From: Blastococcus sp. TML/M2B | GTDB lineage: Bacteria; Actinomycetota; Actinomycetes; Mycobacteriales; Geodermatophilaceae | Reading direction: 5' to 3' | Assembly (NCBI RefSeq): GCF_016612865.1 | Contig: NZ_JAENZZ010000001.1 | Span: 1,054,001-1,118,000 of the forward strand | Length of the DNA: 64,000 bases | Shown: positions 1-8,726 of the stretch, one piece after another | How positions within the stretch are numbered: position 1 is the first letter of the stretch | Layout of the letters: every line of letters starts with the position of its first letter | Program-made: the position numbers and the translations under genes | Notes under the pieces: model-generated | What the model saw: only the letters and a program-made list of their open reading frames with translations | What the model was told of the DNA's origin: nothing | Database searches by the model: none

Positions 1-300
1 GCGGGCTGGATCCAGGACTCCCGGCTGTGGGACGCCGACCGCATCCACCTCACCACCGAGGGGCACCGCCGCATGGGCCTGGCCGCGGCGGCCGCGCTCG
101 GCGTGCCGGTCGGCGACGACGGCTGGCGGACGCCGCTGTCCCCGCAGCCACCGCGCGCGTTCCGCGTGGCGGTCGCCGAGGAGGCCGCCTGGGTGCGCGG
201 GTACGTCGGCCCGTGGATCGGCCGGCGGCTGCGCGGCACCTCGTCCGGGGACGGGCGCGAGCCCAAGCGCCCCGTGCCGCTCGCGCTGCCCCGCCCCTAG
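1..300 (+). CDS. SGNH/GDSL hydrolase, C-terminal fragment
   Basis: The window opens inside this gene, so only the last 99 codons are present. The frame is open from base 1 and ends at TAG (298-300). Near the start of the visible part is DADRIHLTTEGHRRMG, which matches block V of SGNH hydrolases, where Asp and His complete the Ser-Asp-His catalytic triad. The nucleophilic Ser, Gly and Asn blocks would lie upstream. Such enzymes hydrolyse ester or acyl bonds of lipids or sugars; the substrate cannot be told from this piece. The last 60 residues are basic and proline-rich. The next gene converges on it, with only 3 bp between the two stop codons. Confidence 0.75.
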   Translation, partial: AGWIQDSRLWDADRIHLTTEGHRRMGLAAAAALGVPVGDDGWRTPLSPQPPRAFRVAVAEEAAWVRGYVGPWIGRRLRGTSSGDGREPKRPVPLALPRP

Positions 301-303
301 GGA

Positions 304-2260
304 TCAGTCCTCGGGGTCCTCGGCGAACTCGTCGAACAGGCCGAACTTCCCGGTGTCGTCCGTCGCGAGCACGACGCGGCGCGGCGGGTCGACGTCGGCC
401 GACCGCTGCTGCGGCACGATCGGCGTCTCCAGGGCGTCGGGCAGCAGCGCGCCGGCGACGTCCTCCGCCGGGGTGTCGGTGACCTCGCCGATGAGCACCG
501 CGGCCGGGCTCGGCAGCGGCGCGGGCCGGCCGAAGGCGTAGCCCTGGGCCATGGCGCAGCCGTGGTCGAGCAGCCAGGCGGCCTGGTCGAGGTCCTCGAT
601 GCCCTCGGCGATGACCTGGAGGCCCATGCCGCGGCCGAGCTGGAGCAGACCCTGCACCAGCGCCGCGGTCGCGGGCTCGGCGACGACGTCGGCGACGAAC
701 GAGCGGTCGATCTTCAGCGTGTGGATCGGCAGCCGGTGCAGGGCGGTGATCGCCGAGTAACCGGTGCCGAAGTCGTCGAGGGCCAGGGTCACGCCCTGGT
801 CGGTGACGACGGCGACGGAGTGCAGCGTGGCCTCGGCGGCGAACAGCGCCGTCGACTCGGTGATCTCCAGCTCCAGCCGCTCCGGCGCCAGCCCGGACTC
901 CTCGAGGGCGGCGGCGACGAGCTCGCTGAAGCCGTCCTCGGCCAGGTGCCGCGCCGACACGTTGACGTGCACCCGCAGGTCGTCGGGCCAGGTGGCGGCG
1001 TCGTGGCAGGCGCGGCGGAGCACCCACGCGCCGAGCTTGGAGGTGAGCCGGTTGTTCTCCGCGGCGTCCAGGAAGGCGCCCGGCGGGAGCAGCCCGCGGG
1101 TGGGGTGCTGCCAGCGGATGAGCGCCTCGTAGCCGAGCAGCGACTCGTCGGCCAGGTGCACGATCGGCTGGTAGAACAGCCGCAGCTCGTCGTTGTCGAG
1201 CGCGTGCCGCAGGTCGACCTCGAGTTGGAGGGCGTCGACGTCGCTGTCGCTGAGGGCGCCCTCGTGCACCTCGACGCGGGCGCGGCTGCCGTCGACCTTG
1301 GCCCGGTTCAGCGCGCTCTGCGCCTGGCGCAGCAGGTCGTCGGGGGTGAGGTCGGAGCCCAGGGTCAGCCCGACGCTGGCCGAGAGGGTGATCTCGCGGT
1401 CGAGGACGACGAAGGGCTCGTCGAGCACGCTGAGCAGCCGCTCGGCCAGCGCGCGCAGGCCCTCGAGGTCCTCGACGTCCTCGGCGACGACGAGGAACTC
1501 GTCGGCCCCGAGCCGGACGGCGGTGTCCTCGACGCGGGTGCTCCAGCGCAGCCGGTCGGCGACCTGGCTGAGCAGCATGTCGCCGGCCTCGTGGCCGAGG
1601 GTGTCGTTGACCGCGCGGAAGCGGTCGAGGTTGAGGTGCACCAGCCCGACCTGCAGGCCGCGGCGGCGGGAGAGCGCGACCGCGTGCCGCAGCCTGTCGG
1701 TGAGCGCGCGGCGGTTGGGCAGCCCGGTCAGCGGGTCGGTGAACGCCCGGCGGACGAGGTCGTCCTCGGCGCGGCGGCGGTCGGTGACGTCGACCAGCGA
1801 GAGGACGACGAACTGCGGGACGCCGTTGTTGTGCCGGACCACCTCGTGGGCCTGCACGACCCACAGCTCGGTGCCGTCGGAGCGGCGCAGCCGGCGCTCG
1901 CCGTCGAGGAGCAGGTTCGGGTCCAGCGGCGGCTCACCGGGCGCCGGCTCGATCCCCAGGTCGCCGACCGGGGGGTCGTCGGGGTGGGCCAGCGAGGTCG
2001 ACGTGCCGGCCGGAGAGCTCGTCGGCGCTGCGGCCGGTCAGGGCGCACATCACCGGGTTGGCGACCAGCACGTGACCGTCGAGGTCGACCAGCGCCTTGG
2101 CGATCGGCGCGGACATGAACAGCGCCTGGAACAGCTGGCCGCGGTCGGCGAGGAGCGTGTCGATGGCACGCATGCGCTGCCGGGTCGCCGCGTCGGGAGT
2201 GCCGGCGGGCTGCCGCGGCGTCTCGTTGGCGGGGAGGCTCACCGGAGAAGGGTCACGCAT
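304..2260 (-). CDS. PAS-GGDEF-EAL cyclic-di-GMP signalling protein (frameshifted)
   Basis: A sensory protein of about 650 residues. A PAS domain (FMSAPIAKALVDLDG onward) is followed by a GGDEF domain and an EAL domain. The diguanylate cyclase signature reads RLGADEF, with Ala for the second Gly, so cyclase activity is doubtful. The EAL domain keeps its phosphodiesterase motifs: YEALIRW, NVSARHL, LELEITES, DDFGTGYS, LKIDRSFV and AEGIED. I infer a c-di-GMP phosphodiesterase with a sensory N-terminus. The PAS part and the rest are in different frames; one extra base near 1999 would join them (HV then TSLAHPDDPP). I chose the ATG at 2260; a GTG at 2314 is also in frame. No membrane segment is seen, so it is probably cytoplasmic. 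Confidence 0.8.
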
Positions 2261-2440
2261 GGCCAGCGGTAAGTGACGGAACTCGTGCACGGAGAGTCGT
2301 GATCGTGCCGTCACGGTGCGTGAGAAAGTCGGGGTTGTCCGGCAGTACTTGCCGAAGCTCGCCCGCGTCCTCCGGCAGGTGGTGGTGCACGGCCGCGTCC
2401 CGGGCCGCGTCGGCGCGACGGCCGGGACGTGGGTCGTGCG

Positions 2441-2743
2441 TCAGTCCCCGACGGTGACCCCGGGCGAGAACGCGACATAGCCGGCGAAGTCCGTGCCCAC
2501 CCGCTCCACGGCCGACGGGAAGAGGTCGGGGTAGCTCCAGGCGCCGTCCGAGGCCGTGCCGGAGGGGGTGACGACGTCCCAGTACTGCGCGGCGCCCTTC
2601 CACGGGCAGGTGTAGGCGGTCGGGCTCTTCGCGAGCGCTCCGTCGACCACCGCGGACGGCGGGAAGTACCAGTTGCCCTCGATCCGGACGAGCTCGGACT
2701 CCGGGGCCTCGGCGACGACGGTGCCGTTCACGGTGGCGCGCAT
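2441..2743 (-). CDS. DUF427 domain protein
   Basis: A 100-residue protein of the DUF427 (NTP_transf_9) family, recognised from LVRIEGNWYFPPSAV, YTCPWKGAAQYWDV and the ending AGYVAFSP. These small beta-rich cytoplasmic proteins are common in actinobacteria and have no settled function. The ATG at 2743 is preceded by the strong ribosome site GGGAGGGG at good spacing, so I prefer it to the in-frame start five codons upstream. It stands alone, divergent from the monooxygenase gene at 2868. Confidence 0.85.
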   Translation of the reverse strand: MRATVNGTVVAEAPESELVRIEGNWYFPPSAVVDGALAKSPTAYTCPWKGAAQYWDVVTPSGTASDGAWSYPDLFPSAVERVGTDFAGYVAFSPGVTVGD

Positions 2744-2867
2744 GGGATCCCCTCCCACCAGGACCGCCCGATGCGGTCGCTCGGAGGCGGAACGTCCCGG
2801 CCGGCCCCGGTCATCCCGTGCCCGTCATCCCGGGAACACGGTGGGCCGCGTCGGCGCTGAGGACGGC

Positions 2868-3906
2868 GTGGAGAAGCGGATCGGATTTCTGTCCTTCGGG
2901 CACTGGCAGCCCATCCCGGGGTCGCAGGTGCGCACCGGTCGGGACGCGCTGGTGCAGAGCGTCGAGCTGGCGGTCGCCGCCGAGGAGATCGGGCTGGACG
3001 GCGCCTACGTGCGGGTGCACCACTTCGCCCGCCAGCTGGCCTCGCCGTTCCCGCTCCTGGTCGCCATGGCCGCCCGCACCTCGCGCATCGAGCTGGGCAC
3101 CGGCGTCATCGACATGCGCTACGAGAACCCGCTGTACATGGCCGAGGAGGCCGCCGCGACCGACCTGCTCAGCGACGGCCGGCTCCAGCTCGGCGTGAGC
3201 CGCGGATCGCCGGAGACGGCGCTGCGCGGCTCGGAGGCCTTCGGTTACGTGCCCGGCCCCGGCAGCACCGACGCCGACCTCGCCCGGCAGAAGACGGCGC
3301 TGTTCCTGGCCGCGATCTCCGGGCAGCCGGTCGTGGACGCCGATCCGAAGATGACCGGTGGGCGGGCCGGGCAGCTGCCCGTGCTGCCGCAGTCGCCGGG
3401 CCTGGCCGACCGCATCTGGTGGGGGTCGGGTACCCGTGCCACCGCCGAGTGGACCGCGCGGCAGGGGATGAACCTGATGAGCTCCACGCTGCTAGGTCGA
3501 GGACACCGGCGTCCCCTTCGACGAGCTCCAGGCCGAGCAGATCGCCCGGTTCCGCAGCACCTGGCGCGAGGCCGGCTGGGAGCGCGAGCCGAGGGTGTCG
3601 GTGAGCCGCAGCGTGGTCCCGGTCGTCAGCGACCTGGACCGGCAGTACTTCGGCGGCGACAGCGGCGAGGACCAGGTCGGCGTCCTCGAGGGTGTCCGCG
3701 CCCGCTTCGGCAAGAGCTACGTCGGTGAGCCCGACCAGCTCGCCGAGGAGCTGGCCAAGGACGCCGCCGTCCGCGAGGCCGACAGCCTGCTGATCACCGT
3801 GCCGAACATGCTGGGCGTCGACTACAACGCCCGGCTGCTGCAGAACGTCGTCGAGCACGTCGCGCCCGCCATCGGCTGGGTGCACCCCGACCGCCGCCCC
3901 GCCTGA
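2868..3906 (+). CDS. Luciferase-like flavin monooxygenase (frameshifted)
   Basis: A bacterial luciferase-like monooxygenase (FMN- or F420-dependent TIM barrel) of about 345 residues. The N-terminal strand RIGFLSFGHWQPI, the segment SRIELGTGVIDMRYENP and the phosphate-binding segment GRLQLGVSRGSPE are typical. The frame breaks near 3496: codons up to MNLMSSTLL are in one frame, and VEDTGVPFDELQAEQ onward in the next. Removing one A from CTGCTAGGTC restores a full-length protein. The GTG at 2868 has GAGGA about 7 nt upstream. The substrate is unknown; the family includes dehydrogenases and desulfurising or alkane-oxidising enzymes. It converges on nadC across two palindromes. Confidence 0.8.
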
Positions 3907-3916
3907 CCCCCTCGGC

Positions 3917-3938
3917 GGACTTTCGGTACCGAAAGTCC
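3917..3938. repeat. Palindrome GGACTTTCGGTACCGAAAGTCC, copy 1
   Basis: A perfect 22-bp palindrome 11 bp after the monooxygenase stop, centred on GGTACC. The same 22 bp recurs at 3950-3971 inside a longer palindrome and at 30453-30474, and with one mismatch at 30486-30507. Its place between convergent genes suggests a bidirectional transcription stop, but it has no loop and no T-tract. Confidence 0.9.
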
Positions 3939-3941
3939 CCA

Positions 3942-3979
3942 CCCCCTCGGGACTTTCGGTACCGAAAGTCCCGAGGGGG
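3942..3979. repeat. 38-bp perfect palindrome containing the GGTACC repeat, copy 2
   Basis: The core GGACTTTCGGTACCGAAAGTCC is extended on both sides by CCCCCTCG and CGAGGGGG, giving 19 bp of perfect self-complementarity. It ends 3 bp before the nadC stop codon and serves the convergent monooxygenase/nadC pair, so it probably ends transcription from both sides. That role is inferred from position. Confidence 0.85.
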
Positions 3980-3982
3980 GCG

Positions 3983-4867
3983 TCAGCGCAGGTCGAAGCC
4001 GAGGTCGAGGACGGCGGCGCTGTGCGTGAGCCCGCCGACGGCGAGGTAGTCGACGCCGGTCGCCGCGACCTCGGCTGCGCGGTCCAGCGAGAGCCCGCCG
4101 CTGGCCTCCAGCCGCACACCCGTGCCGCGCACCAGCTCGACGGCCGTGCGGGTGTCGGCGGTGGAGAAGTTGTCCAGCAGCACGAGCTGCACGCCGGCCG
4201 CGATCGCCTCGCGCACCTGGTCGAGGGTGTCGCACTCGACCTCGAGCGCGATGTGCGGCGCCGTCGTCCGCACCGCCTCCACCGCTGCGGCGATGCCGCC
4301 GGCCGCGGCGACGTGGTTGTCCTTGACCAGCGCGGCGTCACCGAGCGCCATCCGGTGGTTCACCCCGCCGCCGCAGCGGACGGCGTACTTCTCCAGCGCG
4401 CGCAGCCCGGGCGTCGTCTTGCGGGTGTCGCGGACGGCGGCGCCGGTGCCCGCGATCGCCTCGGCCCACTGGTGGGTCAGCGAGGCGATCCCGGACAGGT
4501 GGCAGACCAGGTTGAGCGCGGTCCGCTCGGCGGTGAGGAGGGCGCGGGTCGGGCCGGTGACGGTGAGCACGGGCAGCCCCGGCTCGGTGGTCGCGCCGTC
4601 CGCCTCGTGGACCAGAGTCTCCACCGCCGGGCCGCCGACCAGGTCGAACACGGCCGCGGCCACGTGCACCCCGGCGAGCACGCCGACGCTGCGCGGCGTG
4701 ACGTCCCCGGTGGCGACGGCGTCGGCGGGCACGGTGGACTCCGTCGTCACGTCCGGGCCGAAGGCGAGGTCCTCGTCCAGGGCTGTGCGGACGACGCGCT
4801 CCACCTCGGCCGGGTCCAGCCCGGCGGCCCGCAGCGCGGCGGCCACGTCTTCCCGGAGCGCGGTCAC
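3983..4867 (-). CDS. nadC: Nicotinate-nucleotide pyrophosphorylase (carboxylating)
   Basis: Quinolinate phosphoribosyltransferase, 294 residues. It converts quinolinate and PRPP to nicotinate mononucleotide with loss of CO2, the third step of de novo NAD synthesis. Visible family motifs include DTRKTTPGLRALEKYAVRCGG (residues about 135-155), NHRMALGDAALVKDNH, LEVECDTLDQ and EASGGL. Length is normal. The GTG start at 4867 overlaps the nadB stop by 4 bp (GTGA), which fixes the start and implies translational coupling. It is the last gene of nadA-nadB-nadC and should be controlled with them by the divergent nrtR. Confidence 0.96.
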   Translation of the reverse strand: MTALREDVAAALRAAGLDPAEVERVVRTALDEDLAFGPDVTTESTVPADAVATGDVTPRSVGVLAGVHVAAAVFDLVGGPAVETLVHEADGATTEPGLPVLTVTGPTRALLTAERTALNLVCHLSGIASLTHQWAEAIAGTGAAVRDTRKTTPGLRALEKYAVRCGGGVNHRMALGDAALVKDNHVAAAGGIAAAVEAVRTTAPHIALEVECDTLDQVREAIAAGVQLVLLDNFSTADTRTAVELVRGTGVRLEASGGLSLDRAAEVAATGVDYLAVGGLTHSAAVLDLGFDLR

Positions 4868-6549
4868 GCGACCACCAGCTCGCCGGCACCGGTCCGCACG
4901 GGCACGGTGCGGGTGCGCAGGTGGCCGGCGCGGTCGAGCCGGTGCACCAGCCGCACCTGCCACTCCGCCCGGGTCTCGGGGGTGTCCACCCGGCGGTGGC
5001 AGCCCCGGCTCTCGGCGCGGGTCAGGGCCGCGGCGGCGAGCAGGGTCGCGACCGTGTGCAGCGCCGTCGTCTCCAGCGCGGCCAGGTCGAGCGGCGCGGT
5101 GCTCCGGTCGACCGCGGCCAGGGTGCGGGCCAGCTCGGTGAGGCCCTCGGCGTCGCGGAGGACGCCGGCGTGCCGGGTGGTCGCCGCGGTGACGACGGCG
5201 CGGGCGGCGGGGTCGATGGCCGCGTCACCCCGGCGGGGAGCCGCCGGGGCGGCGAGCGGGGGCAGCTCGACGGCGAGCAGCGCGGCGCAGCGGCGGGCGG
5301 CGACGAGCCCCTCGGTGATCGAGTTCGACGCCAGCCGGTTCGCGCCCTGGACGCCGGTGCAGGCGACCTCGCCGATCGCGAACAGCCCGGGGACCCCGGT
5401 GCGGCCGTCGAGGTCGGCGAGCACGCCGCCGCAGGAGTAGTGCGCCGCGGGCACGACCGGGATCGGCTCGTGCGCGAGGTCCAGTCCGGCGTCGCGGCAG
5501 GCGCGGGCGATGCCGGGGAAGCGGCGCTCGAGGAACTCCGCGCCGAGGTGCCGGGCGTCGAGGAAGACGTGGTCGGCGCCGGTGGCACGCAGGTGCGCGG
5601 CGATGGTCGCCGAGACGACGTCGCGCGGGGCGAGGTCGGCCAGCGGGTGCGCGCCGGCCATGATCCGGTGTCCGTCGGTGGCGACGAGGACCGCGCCCTC
5701 CCCGCGCACCGCCTCGGAGACCAGCGGCTGCTGCCCGGAGGCGCCGGCGCCGGTCCAGAGCGCGGTCGGGTGGAACTGCACGAGCTCGACGTCGGCGAGC
5801 TCGGCCCCGGCGCGCAGGGCGAGGGCCAGCCCGTCGCCGGTGGCACCGGCCGGGTTGGTGGTCGCGGTGAACACCTGCCCGGCGCCACCGGTGGCCAGGA
5901 CGACGGCGCGCGCCCGCAGGTCGGTGACGTCGACGAGTGCGCCGCCGTCGCCGATCCCGGCGGTGCGCACGCCGGCGACCCGGCCGTCGGTGGTGAGCAG
6001 CGCGTCCAGCGCCACGGTCTGCTCGAGGACGGCGATGCCGCGGGCCCGCAGCGCGGCGGCCAGCGTCCGGGTGACCTCCGCGCCGCTGGCGTCCCCGCCG
6101 GCGTGCACGATCCGGTCGCGGCTGTGCCCGCCCTCGCGGGTGAGCGCCGGCCGCCCGTCGGCGGCGAGGTCCAGTCGTGCGCCGAGCAGCCGCAGCTCGG
6201 CGACGGCGCCCGGTGCCTCGGCGACCAGGGTCCGCACGGCCGGCTCGTCGCAGAGCCCGGCCCCGGCCACCAGGGTGTCCTGCACGTGCAGCTCGGCGTC
6301 GTCGTCCTCGCCGAGGACGGCGGCCAGCCCGCCCTGCGCCCACGGCGTGCTGCCGGCGCCGAGCTCGCCCTTGGTGACGACGGTGACCGCGCGCCCGGCC
6401 TCGGCCAGCGCGACGGCGGCCATCAGCCCGGCGGCACCGCTGCCCACCACGACGACGTCGGTGACCCGCTCGTCCGTCGCCGCCGGCAGCGGCAGGGCGG
6501 CGACGACGGGCGGCGCCAGGGTGGCGACCCCGGGGCGCACCTCACTCAC
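4864..6549 (-). CDS. nadB: L-aspartate oxidase
   Basis: A 561-residue FAD enzyme that oxidises L-aspartate to iminoaspartate, the first step of bacterial NAD synthesis. The N-terminal Rossmann motif [20 protein letters not shown] (about 33-52) binds [16 protein letters not shown], the substrate-site segment [24 protein letters not shown] and [12 protein letters not shown] agree with NadB rather than the related succinate dehydrogenase flavoprotein. The start codon overlaps the 3' end of nadA by 8 bp and the stop overlaps the nadC start by 4 bp, so the three genes form one tight operon. Iminoaspartate is passed to NadA. Confidence 0.96.
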   Translation of the reverse strand: MSEVRPGVATLAPPVVAALPLPAATDERVTDVVVVGSGAAGLMAAVALAEAGRAVTVVTKGELGAGSTPWAQGGLAAVLGEDDDAELHVQDTLVAGAGLCDEPAVRTLVAEAPGAVAELRLLGARLDLAADGRPALTREGGHSRDRIVHAGGDASGAEVTRTLAAALRARGIAVLEQTVALDALLTTDGRVAGVRTAGIGDGGALVDVTDLRARAVVLATGGAGQVFTATTNPAGATGDGLALALRAGAELADVELVQFHPTALWTGAGASGQQPLVSEAVRGEGAVLVATDGHRIMAGAHPLADLAPRDVVSATIAAHLRATGADHVFLDARHLGAEFLERRFPGIARACRDAGLDLAHEPIPVVPAAHYSCGGVLADLDGRTGVPGLFAIGEVACTGVQGANRLASNSITEGLVAARRCAALLAVELPPLAAPAAPRRGDAAIDPAARAVVTAATTRHAGVLRDAEGLTELARTLAAVDRSTAPLDLAALETTALHTVATLLAAAALTRAESRGCHRRVDTPETRAEWQVRLVHRLDRAGHLRTRTVPVRTGAGELVVA

Positions 6550-7557
6550 CGACCGGCGAGGGCGTGCCGATGGCGACCATGGCCTCGACGGCGGCGCGGG
6601 CGCGGGCGGCGACCTGCGGGTCGACGGTTACCTCGTCGCGGCCCTCGCGCAGCGCGCGCAGCAGCTTCTCCGGCGTCGACATCTTCATGTAGGGGCAGGC
6701 CGCCCGGGAGTTGACCGGCTCGAACGCCGTCGTCGGGTTGGCCTGGCGGAGCTGGTGCAGCATGCCGATCTCGGTGGCGACCAGCACCCGCTTCGCCGTC
6801 GTCCTCCGGGCCTCGTCGAGCATCCCGCCGGTGGAGAGGATGTGCACGCGCTCCTGCGGCAGCTGGCCGTCCGACACCATCCACAGGGCGCTGGTCGCGC
6901 AGCCGCACTCGGGGTGCACGAGCAGCTCGGCATCGGGTGCGGCCTCGACGCTGGCGCGCAGGTCGGTGGGGGAGATGCCGGCGTGCACGTGGCACTCGCC
7001 CATCCAGATGCGCATGTTCGCGCGTCCCGTGACCCGCTGGACGTGCGCGCCGAGGAACTGGTCGGGGAGGAAGAGGATCTCCCGGTCGGCCGGGATCGAC
7101 TCGACGACCTCGACGGCGTTGGACGAGGTGCAGCAGATGTCGGTCTCGCCCTTCACCTCGGCCGAGGTGTTCACGTAGGAGACGACGACGGCGCCCGGGT
7201 GCTCGGCCTTCCAGGCGCGCAGCTGGTCGGCGGTGATCGTGTCGGCCAGCGAGCAGCCGGCGTTCGCGTCGGGGACCAGCACGGTCTTCTCCGGCGCCAG
7301 GATCTTCGCCGTCTCGGCCATGAAGTGGACGCCGGCGAAGACGATCGTGCTCGCGTCGCTGGAGGCGGCGAGGCGGGAGAGGGCGAGGGAGTCGCCGACG
7401 TGGTCGGCGACGTCCTGGATCTCCGGGGCCTGGTAGTTGTGCGCGAGGACGACGGCGTCCTTCTCGCGGGCCAGCCGGCGCACCTCCTCGCGCTTCAGTC
7501 CTGCCACTGGTCGGGCGTCCAGGCGGCGGTGGTGGGGGTGGGCAGCGTCGCGGTCAC
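6542..7557 (-). CDS. nadA: Quinolinate synthase (probable N-terminal frameshift)
   Basis: Quinolinate synthase condenses iminoaspartate with dihydroxyacetone phosphate using a [4Fe-4S] cluster. The three cluster cysteines lie in [19 protein letters not shown] and [25 protein letters not shown] and VGDSLALSR are also typical. The uninterrupted frame begins only at a GTG at 7507 that lacks a ribosome site. Just upstream, in another frame, is a GTG at 7557 with GGAGG 5 nt before it, encoding [20 protein letters not shown] and then running into a stop. Adding one base near 7505 joins this to [10 protein letters not shown] and gives a normal length of about 338 residues. I therefore take 7557 as the true start and the break as a one-base deletion. 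Confidence 0.93.
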
Positions 7558-7583
7558 GCGGGCCTCCGGAGGAGTGGGTTTCC

Positions 7584-7605
7584 TACTATGAGGCGAAAAC
7601 CTCGT
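7584..7605. promoter_or_regulatory. Candidate NrtR operator between nadA and nrtR
   Basis: Within the short gap between the divergent nadA and nrtR genes lies TACTATGAGGCGAAAACCTCGT. ATGAGG and CCTCGT form an imperfect inverted repeat with a 6-bp A-rich spacer, in the least GC-rich stretch nearby. It overlaps likely -10 boxes in both directions (TACTAT on +, CATAGT on -). Nudix-type NrtR repressors are known to control NAD genes from such palindromes. Assignment to NrtR is inference from position and symmetry. Confidence 0.5.
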
Positions 7606-7615
7606 GGGAAGACCC

Positions 7616-7621
7616 TAGCAT
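7616..7621 (+). promoter_or_regulatory. -10 box of nrtR (leaderless type)
   Basis: TAGCAT lies 7 nt before the nrtR ATG, which has no ribosome site. This spacing fits transcription starting at or next to the start codon. Confidence 0.5.
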
Positions 7622-7628
7622 TCCCGGC

Positions 7629-8354
7629 ATGGGATCCGTGTGGTCGTCGCCCGAGCGGCCGGCCTATCCGCACCAGGCGCTGGCCGTGGTGCTGCAGGTC
7701 CGGGCGCGGCGGCTGCACGCGATGCTGTGGCAGCGGCCGAACGACCCGTTCGCCGGGGCGTGGGCGCTGCCGGGCGGGCCGCTGCTGCCGGAGGAGACTC
7801 TCGGCGCCTCCGTGGCCCGGCAGCTGGCGGCCAAGGTGGAGGTCGCGGCGCTCGGGCACCTGGAGCAGCTGGAGACGCGCAGCGACCCCGACCGCGACCC
7901 CCGCGGCCGGACCGTGGCGACGGCCTACCTGGGGTTGATCCCCTCGCACGTCGACCCGGCGCTGCCCGAGGACACCGCCTGGCACCCGGTCGAGGCACTG
8001 CCGGCGACGGCGTTCGACCACGGTTCGATCGTCGGCTCGGCGCTGCGCCGCCTGCGGTCCAAGCTCTCGTACACCAACGTCGGGTTCGCCCTGGCCCCGC
8101 CCGAGTTTACCGTCGCCGAGCTGCGCGAGATCTACGTCGCCGCGCTGGGCTACGACGTCACCGCGACCAACCTCCAGCGGGTGCTGCTGCGCCGCGGCGT
8201 GCTCGAGGCGACGGGGGAGCAAGCGCCGCCGGGGCGCTCCGGCGGGCGGCCGGCGGCGCTCTACCGGTTCGCAGCACCGGAGCTGGAGGTCACCGACCCC
8301 TTCGCGGTCTTCCGCCCGCCGGCCACCCGTCCGGCCGGACCGCGCGGTTCATGA
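7629..8354 (+). CDS. nrtR: Nudix-related NAD biosynthesis regulator
   Basis: A 241-residue protein with a Nudix-fold N-terminal half (about 15-150; ALAVVLQVRARRLHAMLWQR, WALPGGPLLPEETL) and a winged-helix C-terminal half (about 155-225; FTVAELREIYVAALGYDVTATNLQR). This order is that of NrtR, a repressor that senses ADP-ribose or related NAD metabolites through its Nudix pocket. The catalytic Nudix box GxxxxxExxxxxxxREUxEE is degraded, with no REVxEE, as expected for a sensor rather than a hydrolase. It is divergent from nadA-nadB-nadC, so it very probably represses that operon and itself. Confidence 0.85.
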   Translation: MGSVWSSPERPAYPHQALAVVLQVRARRLHAMLWQRPNDPFAGAWALPGGPLLPEETLGASVARQLAAKVEVAALGHLEQLETRSDPDRDPRGRTVATAYLGLIPSHVDPALPEDTAWHPVEALPATAFDHGSIVGSALRRLRSKLSYTNVGFALAPPEFTVAELREIYVAALGYDVTATNLQRVLLRRGVLEATGEQAPPGRSGGRPAALYRFAAPELEVTDPFAVFRPPATRPAGPRGS

Positions 8355-8450
8355 TCACGAACGGGTGACACCGCGTGCGGCGGCGCATGATCACGCTCAG
8401 CCCGGGAAGTGTTCGCCGCGACCCACTGCGGACACCGATTGGAGACCCAC

Positions 8451-8606
8451 GTGCTCATCCTCGGCTTGATCCTGCTGCTGATCGGCATCTTTGCCAGCAT
8501 CCCGATCCTCACGACGATCGGGATCATCCTGCTGGTCGTCGGCGCGGTCCTCTACGTCCTCGGGGCGACCGGCCGCGCGGTCGGCGGACGAAAAGTCTGG
8601 TACTGA
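8451..8606 (+). CDS. Small membrane protein, DUF6131-like
   Basis: A 51-residue protein, almost all membrane segment: LILGLILLLIGIFASIPILT and IGIILLVVGAVLYVLGATG form two closely spaced hydrophobic helices, followed by the basic tail RAVGGRKVWY. This layout is that of the DUF6131 family of tiny actinobacterial membrane proteins, whose function is unknown. The GTG at 8451 has GGAGA 6 nt upstream; an upstream in-frame start lacks one. It is monocistronic and followed by a strong hairpin terminator. Confidence 0.75.
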   Translation: MLILGLILLLIGIFASIPILTTIGIILLVVGAVLYVLGATGRAVGGRKVWY

Positions 8607-8661
8607 CCGCCCCGTGACCCCGACCTCCCGCTGAGGTCGGGACGCCACGGGCGCTGACCCC

Positions 8662-8698
8662 ACGAGCCCCCGGCCGCATCGCGCGGCCGGGGGCTCGT
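8662..8698 (+). terminator. Hairpin terminator between DUF6131 gene and transglycosylase
   Basis: ACGAGCCCCCGGCCG pairs with CGGCCGGGGGCTCGT around a 7-nt loop, a 15-bp perfect stem. It lies between two convergent genes and probably serves both. There is no T-run, as is usual in GC-rich actinobacteria. Confidence 0.8.
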
Positions 8699-8726
8699 CG
8701 TCGTCCGGGGCCTCGTGGTCCGGAGG

